Translations under genes and position numbers: made by a program
Part shown: positions 31,583-40,675 of the stretch, piece after piece
Layout of the letters: each line of letters starts with the position of its first letter
How positions within the stretch are numbered: position 1 is the first letter of the stretch
From: Caballeronia sp. NK8
GTDB lineage: Bacteria > Pseudomonadota > Gammaproteobacteria > Burkholderiales > Burkholderiaceae
Length of the DNA: 64,000 nucleotides
Reading direction: 5' to 3'
Assembly: GCF_018408855.1 (NCBI RefSeq)
Contig: NZ_AP024322.1
Span: 1,674,001 to 1,738,000, forward strand
The notes under the pieces: generated by a model
Told to the model about the DNA's origin: nothing
Database searches by the model: none
The model's input: only the letters and a program-made list of their open reading frames with translations

Positions 31583-32179
31583 TCAGACGGAGCGGCGATC
31601 AAGCATGGCGCGCGCGATCGTGCCCGCATCGACATATTCCAGCTCGCCGCCGACAGGCACGCCGCGCGCGAGCCGCGTGACCTTCAGCCCTTTCGACTTG
31701 AGCGTCTGCGCGAGATAGTGCGCGGTCGCCTCGCCTTCGTTGGTGAAGTTGGTGGCGAGCACCACTTCCTGCACGATGCCGTCGAGCGCGCGGCCGATGA
31801 GCCGCTCGAAGTGGATTTCCTTCGGACCGATGCCGTCGAGCGGGCTGAGCCGCCCCATCAGCACGAAATAAAGCCCGCGATACGTGAGCGTCTGCTCGAG
31901 CATGATCTGATCAGCAGGCGTTTCGACGACGCACAGCAAGGCCGGGTCGCGTTCCTCGTCGAGGCAGACTTCGCAGATGTCCGCTTCGGTGAAGGTGTTG
32001 CACTTCTGGCAGTGCTTCAGATGCTCGGTCGCAAACAGGAGCGTGGTCCCGAGTTTTTCGGCGCCCGCGCGATCGTGCTGCATCAGGTGATACGCCATGC
32101 GCTGCGCCGACTTCGGTCCGACGCCGGGCAGCGCGCGCAGCGCCTCGACCAGCGCCGACAGGGCGGAAGGTTGTTTCAT
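31583..32179 (-). CDS. recR: Recombination mediator RecR
   Basis: RecR works with RecO and RecF to load RecA at gaps. The 198-residue product has the helix-hairpin-helix region [19 protein letters not shown], a four-cysteine zinc finger [16 protein letters not shown] and a Toprim domain ([12 protein letters not shown]). It follows ybaB by 40 bp and belongs to the conserved dnaX-ybaB-recR group. Confidence 0.97.
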   Translation of the reverse strand: MKQPSALSALVEALRALPGVGPKSAQRMAYHLMQHDRAGAEKLGTTLLFATEHLKHCQKCNTFTEADICEVCLDEERDPALLCVVETPADQIMLEQTLTYRGLYFVLMGRLSPLDGIGPKEIHFERLIGRALDGIVQEVVLATNFTNEGEATAHYLAQTLKSKGLKVTRLARGVPVGGELEYVDAGTIARAMLDRRSV

Positions 32180-32219
32180 GTGTCCTCATGACGCGCCGAA
32201 TTCGCTTCGGCGCGCGCGA

Positions 32220-32546
32220 TTAGAACGGCAGCTTGAAACCCGGCGGCATCGGCATGCCGGCGGTCATGCCGCTCATTTTCTCTTGCGTGGTGGCCTCGGC
32301 CTTGCGCACGGCGTCGTTGAACGCGGCGGCGACGAGATCCTCCAGCATGTCCTTGTCGTCGGCGAGCAGGCTCGGGTCGATCTGCACGCGACGCACGTCG
32401 TTCTTGCAGGTCATCGTCACCTTCACGAGACCGGCGCCGGACTGGCCCTCGACCTCGATCTGCGCGAGTTGCTCCTGCGCCTTCTTCATGTTTTCCTGCA
32501 TCTGCTGAGCCTGTTTCATCAGCCCGGCGAGTTGGTTCTTCATCAT
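32220..32546 (-). CDS. YbaB/EbfC family nucleoid-associated protein
   Basis: The 108-residue product matches the family length and pattern: a coiled N-terminal helix rich in Met and Gln ([20 protein letters not shown]), the [20 protein letters not shown] sheet and a Met/Pro/Gly C-terminus ([11 protein letters not shown]). The protein forms a dimer that binds DNA. Start at 32546 (MMKNQ); the second Met is possible. It lies between dnaX and recR. Confidence 0.94.
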   Translation of the reverse strand: MMKNQLAGLMKQAQQMQENMKKAQEQLAQIEVEGQSGAGLVKVTMTCKNDVRRVQIDPSLLADDKDMLEDLVAAAFNDAVRKAEATTQEKMSGMTAGMPMPPGFKLPF

Positions 32547-32652
32547 GGTTCGGCTCCTTGCTCGAAAACGTGTGGCCCGAGCGCGCGGCAGGTGCGCGCC
32601 CGACATTCAGTGCGGATGCGCGGCGTCGGACAACGCGCCGCGCGCTTTTAGT

Positions 32653-34884
32653 TCATGACGGGTTCGCGCCCGACGACGCGGCAATCGGCTTGATCGAACC
32701 TTGCACGATGCTCGCGCCGAAATCGCGGATCAGCGATTGCACGAACGGATCCTGCTTGATCTCCTGCTCGGCTTCCTGTTGACGGCGCGCGCGCTCGGCG
32801 GCGTCGAGCGCGGCGGCGGTGCGGCGCACCGGCGCGACATTGACGCTGACTTCGATCGCGCGGCCGAGTTTCTCGGTGAGCGCGGCCTTGAGCTTCGCGA
32901 CGTGCGAGGCATCGGTGTACATCTGCACCGCGACTGCGAGCGTGACGGAATTCGCGTCGCAGGCGCTCAGTTCGCTGTTGAACGCGAGCTGATAGGCGAC
33001 GCCCTTCAGCGGCAGATCGACGGCGAGCGCCGGCCATTCGACGCTCACGCCGAGCGCGTCGAGCGGCACGGCGGGCGGCAGCGGCGTCTTGTCGATGACG
33101 GGCGCGGGCTGCTTCGCCGGTTCCGCGCCGAAACGCATGTCGTCGGGGCCGCTGTCGAAGGCGGGCACGAAGCCGTCGTCAGGCGGCATGAAGTATTCGT
33201 CTTCCGATCCCGCCGGCGGATAGTCGTCGGGCGGCATGTCTTCCCACGGCGGGACGACTTTCGATTGACCCGCATTGCCGGCTGCGGGCTTCGGCTCGGG
33301 CGCGGCCGGCGTCGTCGGTGCGCGGCGTGGCGTCGGCGCCTGAACCTGGACGGCAGGTTGCGCGGCAGGCTTCGGCGCAGCCGGCGCGCCGCGCGCGCTG
33401 CGATCGGACGAAAGGCGCATGCCCGCGCTGCGCAGCACTTCGAGCGCCGCGCTTGCGCCACTGGCCGCGCGCGACGCAGCGGACTCGGATTCCGCGAAAC
33501 GCGAAGCAACGGGTGCGGCTTCTTCGGCGGCCTGACGCGCGGCGCTGGGCACCGGCGCGGGTTTCGCGGGAACCGGCTCGCTCGCTCCGATGGTCGGTGC
33601 AGGCTTCGCGCTTTCGACCACTGTTTCGACCGGCGGCGTCTCCTTCGCCTTGACGACGACAGCTTCCACAGCAGGCGCCGGGGCCTTCGCCAGCGGCGCG
33701 GGTGCGACCGCGCGCTCGGCCAGTGCGCCCGCGAGCGCCGCGCTGCGCGCAGGCTTCGCACCCGACGGCGCGTTCACGGCCACGCCGCCGCCCGACCCGC
33801 TCGCCGGCTCGAACGCGAGCATGCGCAGCAGCGTCATCGTGAAGCCGGCGTATTCGTCGGGCGCGAGACCGAGTTCGCTGCGCCCGACCGTGGCGATCTG
33901 ATAGAAAAGCTGAACCTGCTCGACAGAAAGCGTCTCGCCGAAGCGGCGGATATCCGCGGCTTCCGGCCACTCGTCCAGCACCGACGACGGCGCGAACTGC
34001 CCCCACGCGATGCGATGCAGCAGGCTCGCGAGATCCTGCAGCGCCGTCGAGAACGAAAGACTGCGCAGCGCCATTTCGTCGGCGATCGCGAGCACGAGCG
34101 CGCCATCACCGGCGGCGAGTGCATCGATGAGGCGAATCAGATAGCTTTGATCGAGCGCGCCGAGCATGCCGCGCACGGCTTCCTCGGTGACCTGGTTGGC
34201 CGAATAGGCGATGGCCTGATCGGTGAGCGAGAGCGCGTCGCGCATGCTGCCGTCCGCCGCGCGCGACAGAAGACGCAGCGCCTGCAACTCGAACGCGATG
34301 CTCTCCTGCTGGAGAATGCTTTCCAGATGCGACACGATGTGCCCCGCCGGCATCTGCTTCAGATTGAACTGCAGGCAGCGCGAGAGCACGGTGACCGGAA
34401 TCTTCTGCGGATCGGTCGTCGCGAGGATGAACTTCACATGCGGTGGCGGTTCTTCGAGCGTCTTCAACATCGCGTTGAAGGCGTGGTTCGTGAGCATGTG
34501 CACTTCGTCGATCATATAGACCTTGAAGCGCGCATCGACGGGCGCATACACCGCGCGTTCGAGCAGCGCCGCCATTTCATCGACACCGCGATTGCTCGCC
34601 GCATCCATTTCGACGTAATCGACGAAACGGCCTTCATCGATTTCCCGGCACGCACGGCACACGCCGCACGGCTTCGAAGTGACGCCGGTTTCGCAATTGA
34701 GCGCCTTCGCGAAGATGCGCGAGAGCGTGGTCTTGCCGACGCCGCGCGTGCCCGTGAACAGATAGGCATGGTGCAGGCGGCCGCCGTCGAGCGCGTGCGT
34801 GAGCGCACGGACGACGTGCTCCTGGCCGACGAGCGACTCGAAAGATTTCGGCCGCCATTTGCGTGCGAGAACTTGATAGGTCAT
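32653..34884 (-). CDS. dnaX: DNA polymerase III subunits gamma and tau
   Basis: DnaX is the clamp-loader ATPase that also ties together the polymerase cores. The 743-residue product has Walker A TGTRGVGKTT, a zinc module with CETG and CGVCRAC, Walker B DEVHML, the sensor SRCLQF, and then a long Ala/Pro-rich linker before the tau-specific C-terminal domain. I saw no clear programmed-frameshift heptamer, so a short gamma form is not predicted. The start MTYQVLARKWRP at 34882-34884 is the family's; an open extension upstream runs into the 4.5S RNA gene and is not coding. Confidence 0.95.
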   Translation of the reverse strand: MTYQVLARKWRPKSFESLVGQEHVVRALTHALDGGRLHHAYLFTGTRGVGKTTLSRIFAKALNCETGVTSKPCGVCRACREIDEGRFVDYVEMDAASNRGVDEMAALLERAVYAPVDARFKVYMIDEVHMLTNHAFNAMLKTLEEPPPHVKFILATTDPQKIPVTVLSRCLQFNLKQMPAGHIVSHLESILQQESIAFELQALRLLSRAADGSMRDALSLTDQAIAYSANQVTEEAVRGMLGALDQSYLIRLIDALAAGDGALVLAIADEMALRSLSFSTALQDLASLLHRIAWGQFAPSSVLDEWPEAADIRRFGETLSVEQVQLFYQIATVGRSELGLAPDEYAGFTMTLLRMLAFEPASGSGGGVAVNAPSGAKPARSAALAGALAERAVAPAPLAKAPAPAVEAVVVKAKETPPVETVVESAKPAPTIGASEPVPAKPAPVPSAARQAAEEAAPVASRFAESESAASRAASGASAALEVLRSAGMRLSSDRSARGAPAAPKPAAQPAVQVQAPTPRRAPTTPAAPEPKPAAGNAGQSKVVPPWEDMPPDDYPPAGSEDEYFMPPDDGFVPAFDSGPDDMRFGAEPAKQPAPVIDKTPLPPAVPLDALGVSVEWPALAVDLPLKGVAYQLAFNSELSACDANSVTLAVAVQMYTDASHVAKLKAALTEKLGRAIEVSVNVAPVRRTAAALDAAERARRQQEAEQEIKQDPFVQSLIRDFGASIVQGSIKPIAASSGANPS

Positions 34885-35053
34885 GCGCGAAATTGTATCA
34901 GCAACGCCCTCGCGCAAACGCCGCGCCGGAAGGCACAGGGCGCGCTGCGCGACGGCTCGGGAGCGCACGAAACCAGCGCGATTCGAGGGCGCGGGAATGA
35001 CCGGATGACTTTGGAGAAACGAGGGAGGAACAGCAGAAGAAAAGCGGAAGGTG

Positions 35054-35148
35054 ACGAGCCCGACCCTCGGCACTGGTGGAAAACGGCTGTGGCTGCTTCG
35101 TTCCCGACCTGACCAGGTTGACCGCGCCACCATGCGAGGAGGCCCGTC
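35054..35148 (-). ncRNA. ffs: 4.5S RNA, signal recognition particle RNA (small bacterial type)
   Basis: Read leftwards, the sequence contains the universally conserved SRP apical domain, GGTCAGGTCGGGAACGAAGC followed by AGCC, which binds Ffh and FtsY. The ends GACGGGCC and GGCTCGTC pair, with one G-T wobble, to close a hairpin of about 95 nt. The 5' end fits a TATGAT -10 box seven bases upstream. It lies 169 bp upstream of the dnaX start, in the same direction. Ends are set by pairing and may be off by a few bases. Confidence 0.93.
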
Positions 35149-35490
35149 ACGTCGAATCATACCACGGGGGCACACGCGGCCGAAAGGCGTCGGCGAATTA
35201 CGCGCGCCGCCATAGTCCGCTCCTGGCCCTCTTGTGCTTGGTGTTTTCGCCCTCAGATCGTCCCTATCAGCAACCGGCAACGGATAGCAAAGTAGGCTAA
35301 GATGGCAAATGAATTGTGCGGAAGCGGTGCATCATGCCCTTTCGCGGATCATTCGCCGCCGCTTGCGAGTCGTTTCGGCGCACGGCGTGCGGGCCGAATC
35401 CTGCCCGTTGGCGACGAAAATTTTTTCAGTTTTGGTGTATCGTGGCGAGCATTCAAACGCGGGCCTCGAATCAATAGAGGTATTCAGACA
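35149..35490. other. 342-bp divergent region between the 4.5S RNA gene and trxA
   Basis: Contains the 4.5S RNA promoter and the trxA leader. An AT-rich stretch (35417-35445) may be part of the trxA promoter but no good box pair is seen. An open rightward frame joined to trxA (from 35302) is rejected as its N-terminal 60 residues are unlike thioredoxin. Confidence 0.5.
35156..35185 (-). promoter_or_regulatory. Promoter of the 4.5S RNA gene
   Basis: Read leftwards there is TTTCGG at 35180-35185, then 18 bp, then TATGAT at 35156-35161, then seven bases to the predicted RNA 5' end. The -10 box is nearly perfect; the -35 box matches three of six positions. Confidence 0.6.
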
Positions 35491-35817
35491 ATGAGCGAAT
35501 CAATCAAGCACATCAGCGACGCTTCTTTCGAGCAGGATGTCGTCAAGTCGGATAAACCTGTCCTGCTCGATTTCTGGGCGGAATGGTGCGGCCCCTGCAA
35601 GATGATCGCCCCGATCCTCGACGAAGTCGCCAAGGATTACGGCGATCGCCTGCAGATCGCGAAGATCAACGTCGACGAGCATCAGTCGACTCCGGTGAAG
35701 TTCGGCGTGCGCGGCATTCCCACGCTGATTCTTTTCAAGAACGGCGCCGTGGCCGCGCAAAAGGTTGGCGCATTGTCCAAGTCGCAACTCACCGCGTTCC
35801 TCGACAGCAACCTGTAA
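35491..35817 (+). CDS. trxA: Thioredoxin 1
   Basis: TrxA is the general cytoplasmic disulfide reductase. The 108-residue product has the active site WCGPC (Cys33 and Cys36), the cis-Pro region [11 protein letters not shown] and the standard N-terminus [22 protein letters not shown] about ten bases before the ATG at 35491 serves as ribosome site. It is upstream of rho in the same direction, as in many proteobacteria. Confidence 0.97.
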   Translation: MSESIKHISDASFEQDVVKSDKPVLLDFWAEWCGPCKMIAPILDEVAKDYGDRLQIAKINVDEHQSTPVKFGVRGIPTLILFKNGAVAAQKVGALSKSQLTAFLDSNL

Positions 35818-35827
35818 CAGCAGCATC

Positions 35828-35858
35828 GGCGGGCGTCGGCACGTTTCGGACGCCCGCC
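35828..35858 (+). terminator. Hairpin just after trxA
   Basis: GGCGGGCGTC and GACGCCCGCC pair over 10 bp, 11 bases after the trxA stop. The following TCTCGCATTC is only mildly T-rich, so termination may be partial. Confidence 0.55.
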
Positions 35859-35912
35859 TCTCGCATTCGAAGCGCCGCCCCGGCACGACCGGGCAGGCGC
35901 ATCAGATATGCA

Positions 35913-35940
35913 GCCGATGTTGTCACGCGACAACATCGGC
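35913..35940 (+). terminator. Perfect 12-bp hairpin in the trxA-rho gap
   Basis: GCCGATGTTGTC pairs perfectly with GACAACATCGGC around an ACGC loop. No T-run follows on the plus strand. It may act with the hairpin at 35828 as a tandem 3' end of trxA, or be a regulatory site upstream of the rho promoter. Confidence 0.4.
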
Positions 35941-35988
35941 CCAAACGCCCCGCCCAAAGCCCACCCGAGGCTCCTGTGGCGTGTGCTA

Positions 35989-35997
35989 TGCTAGAAT
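35989..35997 (+). promoter_or_regulatory. Extended -10 promoter element for rho
   Basis: TGCTAGAAT matches the extended -10 pattern (TG, one base, then a -10 box). There is no good -35 box, which extended -10 promoters tolerate. Transcription would begin near 36004, leaving a leader of about 89 nt before rho. Confidence 0.45.
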
Positions 35998-36092
35998 CAC
36001 AAGAGTTCAAGAAGTATTAAGTCTCGAGCGGTTCCGCTCACCTCTTCTCCCAAATCTTTCTGTCGTACCTCTCTCCCCGGCGGGAAACCCGT

Positions 36093-37358
36093 ATGCATTT
36101 ATCCGAGCTCAAGTCTCAGCACGTGTCTGCACTGATCGAGATGGCCAATGGCCTCGAGATCGAAAATGCGAACCGCCTGCGCAAGCAGGAACTCATGTTC
36201 GCGATTCTTAAAAAGCGCGCCAAAGCGGGCGACACGATTTTCGGCGACGGCACCCTCGAAGTGCTGCCCGATGGCTTTGGCTTCCTGCGTTCGCCCGAGA
36301 CCTCGTATCTCGCGAGTACGGACGACATTTACATCAGCCCGTCGCAAATCCGCCGCTTCAATCTGCACACCGGCGACACGATCGAAGGCGAAGTGCGTAC
36401 GCCGAAGGACGGCGAGCGTTATTTCGCGCTCGTGAAGGTGGACAAAGTCAACGGGCAGCCGCCCGAGGCCTCGAAACACAAGATTATGTTCGAGAACCTC
36501 ACGCCGCTGCACCCGAACAAGCCGCTGCCGCTCGAACGCGAAATGCGTGGCGAAGAAAACGTCACGGGCCGGATCATCGACATGATCTCGCCGATCGGCA
36601 AGGGTCAGCGCGGCCTGCTCGTCGCGTCGCCGAAGTCGGGTAAAACCGTGATGCTTCAGCACATCGCGCATGCGGTGAAGGCGAATCATCCGGACGTCAT
36701 CCTGTTCGTGCTGCTCATCGACGAGCGCCCGGAAGAAGTGACGGAAATGCAGCGTTCGGTGCGCGGCGAAGTCATCGCGTCGACCTTCGACGAACCTGCC
36801 GCGCGTCACGTGCAGGTCGCCGAAATGGTCATCGAGAAGGCGAAGCGTCTGGTCGAAATGAAGCACGACGTCGTGATCCTGCTCGACTCCATCACGCGTC
36901 TCGCGCGCGCCTACAACACGGTCGTGCCGGCATCGGGCAAGGTGCTGACCGGTGGTGTCGACGCCAACGCGCTGCAACGTCCGAAGCGCTTCTTCGGCGC
37001 TGCGCGCAATATCGAGGAAGGCGGCTCGCTCACGATCATCGGCACGGCGCTCATCGAAACGGGCAGCCGCATGGACGACGTGATCTACGAAGAGTTCAAG
37101 GGCACCGGCAACATGGAAGTGCACCTCGAACGCCGCCTCGCGGAAAAGCGCGTGTATCCGTCGATCAACCTGAACAAGTCGGGCACGCGCCGCGAAGAAC
37201 TGCTCATCAAGCCGGACCTGCTGCAAAAGGTCTGGGTGCTGCGCAAGTTCATTCACGACATGGACGAAGTCGAAGCGATGGAATTCCTGCTCGACAAGAT
37301 CCGTCAGACGAAGAACAACGCAGAGTTCTTCGACATGATGCGTCGCGGCGGAGGCTGA
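36093..37358 (+). CDS. rho: Transcription termination factor Rho
   Basis: Rho is a hexameric RNA helicase that ends transcription of untranslated RNA. The 421-residue product has the N-terminal helical domain ([20 protein letters not shown]), the RNA-binding cold-shock fold with [13 protein letters not shown], Walker A SPKSGKT, Walker [16 protein letters not shown] and the Q- and R-loop regions. Length is typical. It ends at a strong intrinsic terminator. Confidence 0.98.
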   Translation: MHLSELKSQHVSALIEMANGLEIENANRLRKQELMFAILKKRAKAGDTIFGDGTLEVLPDGFGFLRSPETSYLASTDDIYISPSQIRRFNLHTGDTIEGEVRTPKDGERYFALVKVDKVNGQPPEASKHKIMFENLTPLHPNKPLPLEREMRGEENVTGRIIDMISPIGKGQRGLLVASPKSGKTVMLQHIAHAVKANHPDVILFVLLIDERPEEVTEMQRSVRGEVIASTFDEPAARHVQVAEMVIEKAKRLVEMKHDVVILLDSITRLARAYNTVVPASGKVLTGGVDANALQRPKRFFGAARNIEEGGSLTIIGTALIETGSRMDDVIYEEFKGTGNMEVHLERRLAEKRVYPSINLNKSGTRREELLIKPDLLQKVWVLRKFIHDMDEVEAMEFLLDKIRQTKNNAEFFDMMRRGGG

Positions 37359-37380
37359 TTCCGCTTCGCTGCGTCAGCGC

Positions 37381-37414
37381 AAAAAACCGCCTGTCTCGTC
37401 AGGCGGTTTTTTTT
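37381..37414 (+). terminator. Intrinsic terminator after rho
   Basis: AAAAAACCGCCTG pairs with CAGGCGGTTTTTT around TCTCGT, followed by more T. It lies 22 bp after the rho stop and could also work leftwards. Confidence 0.93.
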
Positions 37415-37471
37415 CGTCTGGCGAGCGCCCGCTCCGTACAATCCGGTCTATCGAAGTCACCTGAACGACCG

Positions 37472-38299
37472 ATGGCCAACCTCTTCACCCGCTGGTTCGG
37501 CGCGCAACGCCGCGAACGCGCGCTGCGCAAATACGCAATCGACGACGCCCTCTGGCAACGCACGCTCGCCGCGTATCCGTGCTTCGGCCATCTGGACGCG
37601 AACGACCTCGGGCGTCTGCGCGAGACCGCGAGCCTGTTCATCGCGCAGAAGGAATTCTCGAGCGCGCACGATCTCGAGCTGACCGATCAGATGATCGTCT
37701 CCATCGCCGCGCAAGCCTGCCTGCCCGTGCTCAATCTCGACCTCGATCTGTATGACGGCTGGGTCGGCGTGATCGTCTATCCGGGCGAGTTCATCATCAG
37801 GAAGACCGTGGAGGACGAAGACGGCGTCGTACACGAAGTCGAACACGATGCGAGCGGCGAAGCATGGGAAGGCGGCCCCGTCGTGCTCTCCTGGGAAGAC
37901 GCGCAAATGGCCGATGGCTCGGAAGCCTATAACGTCGTGATCCACGAGTTCGCGCACAAGATCGACATGGTGACGGGCGTCGCCGACGGTCATCCGCCGC
38001 TCTTTCGCCGCTGGCACGCACCGCTCGATTCCACCGCCTGGGCCGACATCTTCGACAACGCCTACGACCAGTTCTGCGCGCGCGTGGACGCCGTGCCGGA
38101 GCGCCGCTGGAGCCGCTTCGAGCGCGAATCGCTGATCGACCCCTACGCGGCCGATCATCCCTCGGAATTTTTTGCGGTGTGCAGCGAGGCGCTGTTCGTC
38201 ACGCCGCAGGCGTTCGAGACCGAGTATCCCGAGCTTTACCGGCTGCTCGCGCGCTACTACCGGCAGGACCCGGCGGGCGTCGGCGCGCTCGTCCCGTAA
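37472..38299 (+). CDS. mtfA: MtfA-like zinc peptidase
   Basis: MtfA in E. coli is a cytosolic zinc peptidase that binds the glucose repressor Mlc and so alters PtsG expression. The 275-residue product has the metalloprotease motif HEFAH (residues 158-162) with a downstream acidic region around FAVCSEALF, and the family's N-terminal WFGAQRRERALRKYAI-like helix. Length matches the family. A role in sugar uptake here is uncertain because Mlc/PtsG are not seen in the window. Confidence 0.9.
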   Translation: MANLFTRWFGAQRRERALRKYAIDDALWQRTLAAYPCFGHLDANDLGRLRETASLFIAQKEFSSAHDLELTDQMIVSIAAQACLPVLNLDLDLYDGWVGVIVYPGEFIIRKTVEDEDGVVHEVEHDASGEAWEGGPVVLSWEDAQMADGSEAYNVVIHEFAHKIDMVTGVADGHPPLFRRWHAPLDSTAWADIFDNAYDQFCARVDAVPERRWSRFERESLIDPYAADHPSEFFAVCSEALFVTPQAFETEYPELYRLLARYYRQDPAGVGALVP

Positions 38300-38437
38300 G
38301 CTGCGCCCGAGCCCCAAAAAAGATGTCAAGCGACTGATTTTCTGGCATAATCGCCGTTTTTCGACCCTAGGCAAGTGACTCGCGCGGTCATTTCGAAAGC
38401 GCAGCGGGTTGGCTACCGCCAGATACCAGGAAAGACC

Positions 38438-38692
38438 ATGAAAGAAGGCATTCACCCGAATTATCGCGAAGTCCTGTTCGTCGACATGTCGAACGACTTC
38501 AAGTTCGTGACCCGTTCGACCATCCAGACGCGCGAAACCGCCGAATTCAACGGCAAGTCCTACCCGCTCGCGAAGATCGAAGTGTCGTCGGAATCGCATC
38601 CGTTCTACACCGGTCAGCAAAAGATCATGGACACGGCAGGTCGCGTCGAGAAGTTCAACAACAAGTTCGCTCGCTTCTCCACCAAGAAGTAA
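38438..38692 (+). CDS. rpmE2: 50S ribosomal protein L31 type B
   Basis: The 84-residue product begins [18 protein letters not shown] and has no cysteine, so it is the zinc-independent type B form of L31, longer than the zinc-binding form. AGGAAAG lies just before the ATG at 38438, which rejects an upstream start at 38375. Type B L31 commonly replaces the zinc form under zinc limitation; no Zur site was recognised here. Confidence 0.96.
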   Translation: MKEGIHPNYREVLFVDMSNDFKFVTRSTIQTRETAEFNGKSYPLAKIEVSSESHPFYTGQQKIMDTAGRVEKFNNKFARFSTKK

Positions 38693-38712
38693 GTCGGCTT
38701 CGGGCTTCAAGG

Positions 38713-38742
38713 AAAAAGGGCAGCTTTAGCTGCCCTTTTTTG
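38713..38742 (+). terminator. Intrinsic terminator after rpmE2
   Basis: AAAAAGGGCAGC pairs with GCTGCCCTTTTT around TTTA, followed by T. It isolates rpmE2 from the glycosyltransferase gene downstream. Confidence 0.93.
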
Positions 38743-38907
38743 TCGCCGACTGCTTTTGGTCGTATTTGGTAAGCGTTGTTGCGCCGGGTTACGGGGAACG
38801 TCGATGAACCGCCCTTAAAGCCGCCGCGCGACTACAATGCCGGTTGCTCCAGCCCCACGCTCGCCTTGCGCGAGATCAGCTGACCGTTTTCCATCAAGTC
38901 TCTTCGC

Positions 38908-40671
38908 ATGCGATCTGTCGTTCGTCTGACCGCCTCCGCCACCAGCGCCCTGCCGCGCTGGCTGTTGCTCGCCATCTGCATCACCTACGCGTCGTTCGGT
39001 CTCTTCGGCCGCGATCCGTGGAAGAACGAGGATGCGGCGGGCTTCGGCGTCATGTGGACGATGGCCAACGGCGACGCGCGCGACTGGCTGCTGCCGAACC
39101 TCGTCGGCCGCGCGCCCACCGCCGACGGCCCGCTGATGTACTGGCTGGGCGCATCGGCCATCCGTCTGCTGAGCCCGTGGGTCGACGCGAGCAACGCCTC
39201 GCGCGTGGTCACGGGCCTGCTCTTCTGTCTCGCGTGCGCGTTCGTCTGGTATTCGGCCTATCTGCTCGGCCGGCGCGACGAGGCGCAGCCCTTCAAATAC
39301 GCTTTCGGCGGCGAACCCGAGCCGCGCGACTACGGCCGCACGCTCGCGGATGGCGCGTTGCTCATCCTGCTCGCATGCTTCGGCCTCGCCGAGCGCGGCC
39401 ATGAAACCACGCCGCAGCTCGCGCAGTTCGCCGGCACCGCGATGCTCCTCTACGGCCTCGTGCGCAGCCTCGACAAGCCGATCCACGGCGGTATCGTGTG
39501 GGGCGTGGCGATCGGCGTGGTCGGGCTGTCGAGTTCGCCCGTGCTGGTGTTCGCGTTGCTGCTCTGCACACTCGCGATGACCATCATCGTGAAACAGGTG
39601 CGCGCAGCGCCGCTCCTGATCTACGGCCTGCCGGTCGCGATCGTGCTGATCGCCGCATGGGTGCTGCCGACGCTGCATTACTTCCCCGACGACGGCGAAT
39701 GGTGGCTGCGCCAATGGTGGCGCAACAGTTTTTCTTTCTTCTCCGGCACGCCGGGCTCGATCTTCGGCTACGCGATCAAGAACCTGCCGCTCTTCACGTG
39801 GCCCGCGTGGCCGCTGGCGCTGTGGGCGTTCGTCAGCTGGGGCGGTCTGCGCCGCTCGCCGCACGTGGGCGTGCCGCTGTCGATCATCGGGCCGCTGCTG
39901 GTGCTGGTCGTCCTGCAGGCGCACGAGACCAACCGGCTCTTCATGCTCCTGCTGCCGCCGCTTTCCGTGCTCGCGACCTTCGCGCTGCCCACCTTGAAGC
40001 GCGGCGCGATCAACGCGATCGACTGGTTCGCGATGCTGAGCTTCACCATCATCGGCTCGCTGGTGTGGCTCGTGTGGACCGCGGGCATGTTCGGCTTTCC
40101 CGCGTCGATGGCACGCAATCTCGCGCGCCTCGCGCCGGGCTTTCATCCCGAATTCAAGCTGATTTCCTTCGTGTGCGCGGTGGCCGTGACCGTCTGCTGG
40201 TTCCTGCTCGCGCGCTGGCGCCTCGCGCGTCATCCGAAGGTGCTGTGGCGCAGCGTCGTGCTGTCGAGCGCGGGCACCACGCTCATGTGGGTGCTGCTCA
40301 TGACGCTGTGGCTGCCGGTGGTGAACTACAGCCGGACGTATCGCGACGTGGCCGAGCAGATCGCCGATCACCTGCCGCCCGACTACACCTGCATCTCGCC
40401 CGTGCGTCTCGGCGACGCGCAGATCGCCACCTTCGCCTATTTTGGCGGCATGCACTTCGCGTTCGACGAGGACTGCGACGTGATCCTGCGCCAGGACCCG
40501 GCGGATTACGGCGAGCCGTCGTCGATGTCGGCGTTCCAGTGGAAGCTCGTGTGGGAAGGCCGGCGCGTCGCCGACCGAGACGAGCGCTTCCGGCTCTACG
40601 TACGCATCGAGCGTCCCACGCCGCCGGCGCAGAAGCCGCTGCGCCCGAAGAGCCTGCGCCGGACGCAATAA
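38908..40671 (+). CDS. ArnT/PMT-like membrane glycosyltransferase
   Basis: The 587-residue product has about 11-12 membrane helices and an acidic periplasmic loop after the first helix (LFGRDPWKNEDAAGF), like the catalytic loop of GT-C transferases such as ArnT, which use a polyprenyl-phosphate sugar. A soluble C-terminal part of about 130 residues follows the last helix. Donor and acceptor are unknown; lipid A or a protein are possible. It lies 5 bp before the MATE gene and probably shares its transcript. Confidence 0.8.
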   Translation: MRSVVRLTASATSALPRWLLLAICITYASFGLFGRDPWKNEDAAGFGVMWTMANGDARDWLLPNLVGRAPTADGPLMYWLGASAIRLLSPWVDASNASRVVTGLLFCLACAFVWYSAYLLGRRDEAQPFKYAFGGEPEPRDYGRTLADGALLILLACFGLAERGHETTPQLAQFAGTAMLLYGLVRSLDKPIHGGIVWGVAIGVVGLSSSPVLVFALLLCTLAMTIIVKQVRAAPLLIYGLPVAIVLIAAWVLPTLHYFPDDGEWWLRQWWRNSFSFFSGTPGSIFGYAIKNLPLFTWPAWPLALWAFVSWGGLRRSPHVGVPLSIIGPLLVLVVLQAHETNRLFMLLLPPLSVLATFALPTLKRGAINAIDWFAMLSFTIIGSLVWLVWTAGMFGFPASMARNLARLAPGFHPEFKLISFVCAVAVTVCWFLLARWRLARHPKVLWRSVVLSSAGTTLMWVLLMTLWLPVVNYSRTYRDVAEQIADHLPPDYTCISPVRLGDAQIATFAYFGGMHFAFDEDCDVILRQDPADYGEPSSMSAFQWKLVWEGRRVADRDERFRLYVRIERPTPPAQKPLRPKSLRRTQ

Positions 40672-40675
40672 CGCG

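Noticed and set aside
32653..34884. Programmed frameshift making a gamma form of DnaX
   Set aside because: No A-rich slippery heptamer with a following stem was seen between the ATPase part and the tail.
34885..35280. Upstream extension of the dnaX frame
   Set aside because: It runs through the 4.5S RNA gene and precedes the conserved DnaX N-terminus MTYQVLARKWRP.
35302..35490. Longer N-terminus for thioredoxin from an upstream ATG
   Set aside because: The first 63 residues have no likeness to thioredoxin; the ATG at 35491 has a ribosome site and gives the normal 108 residues.
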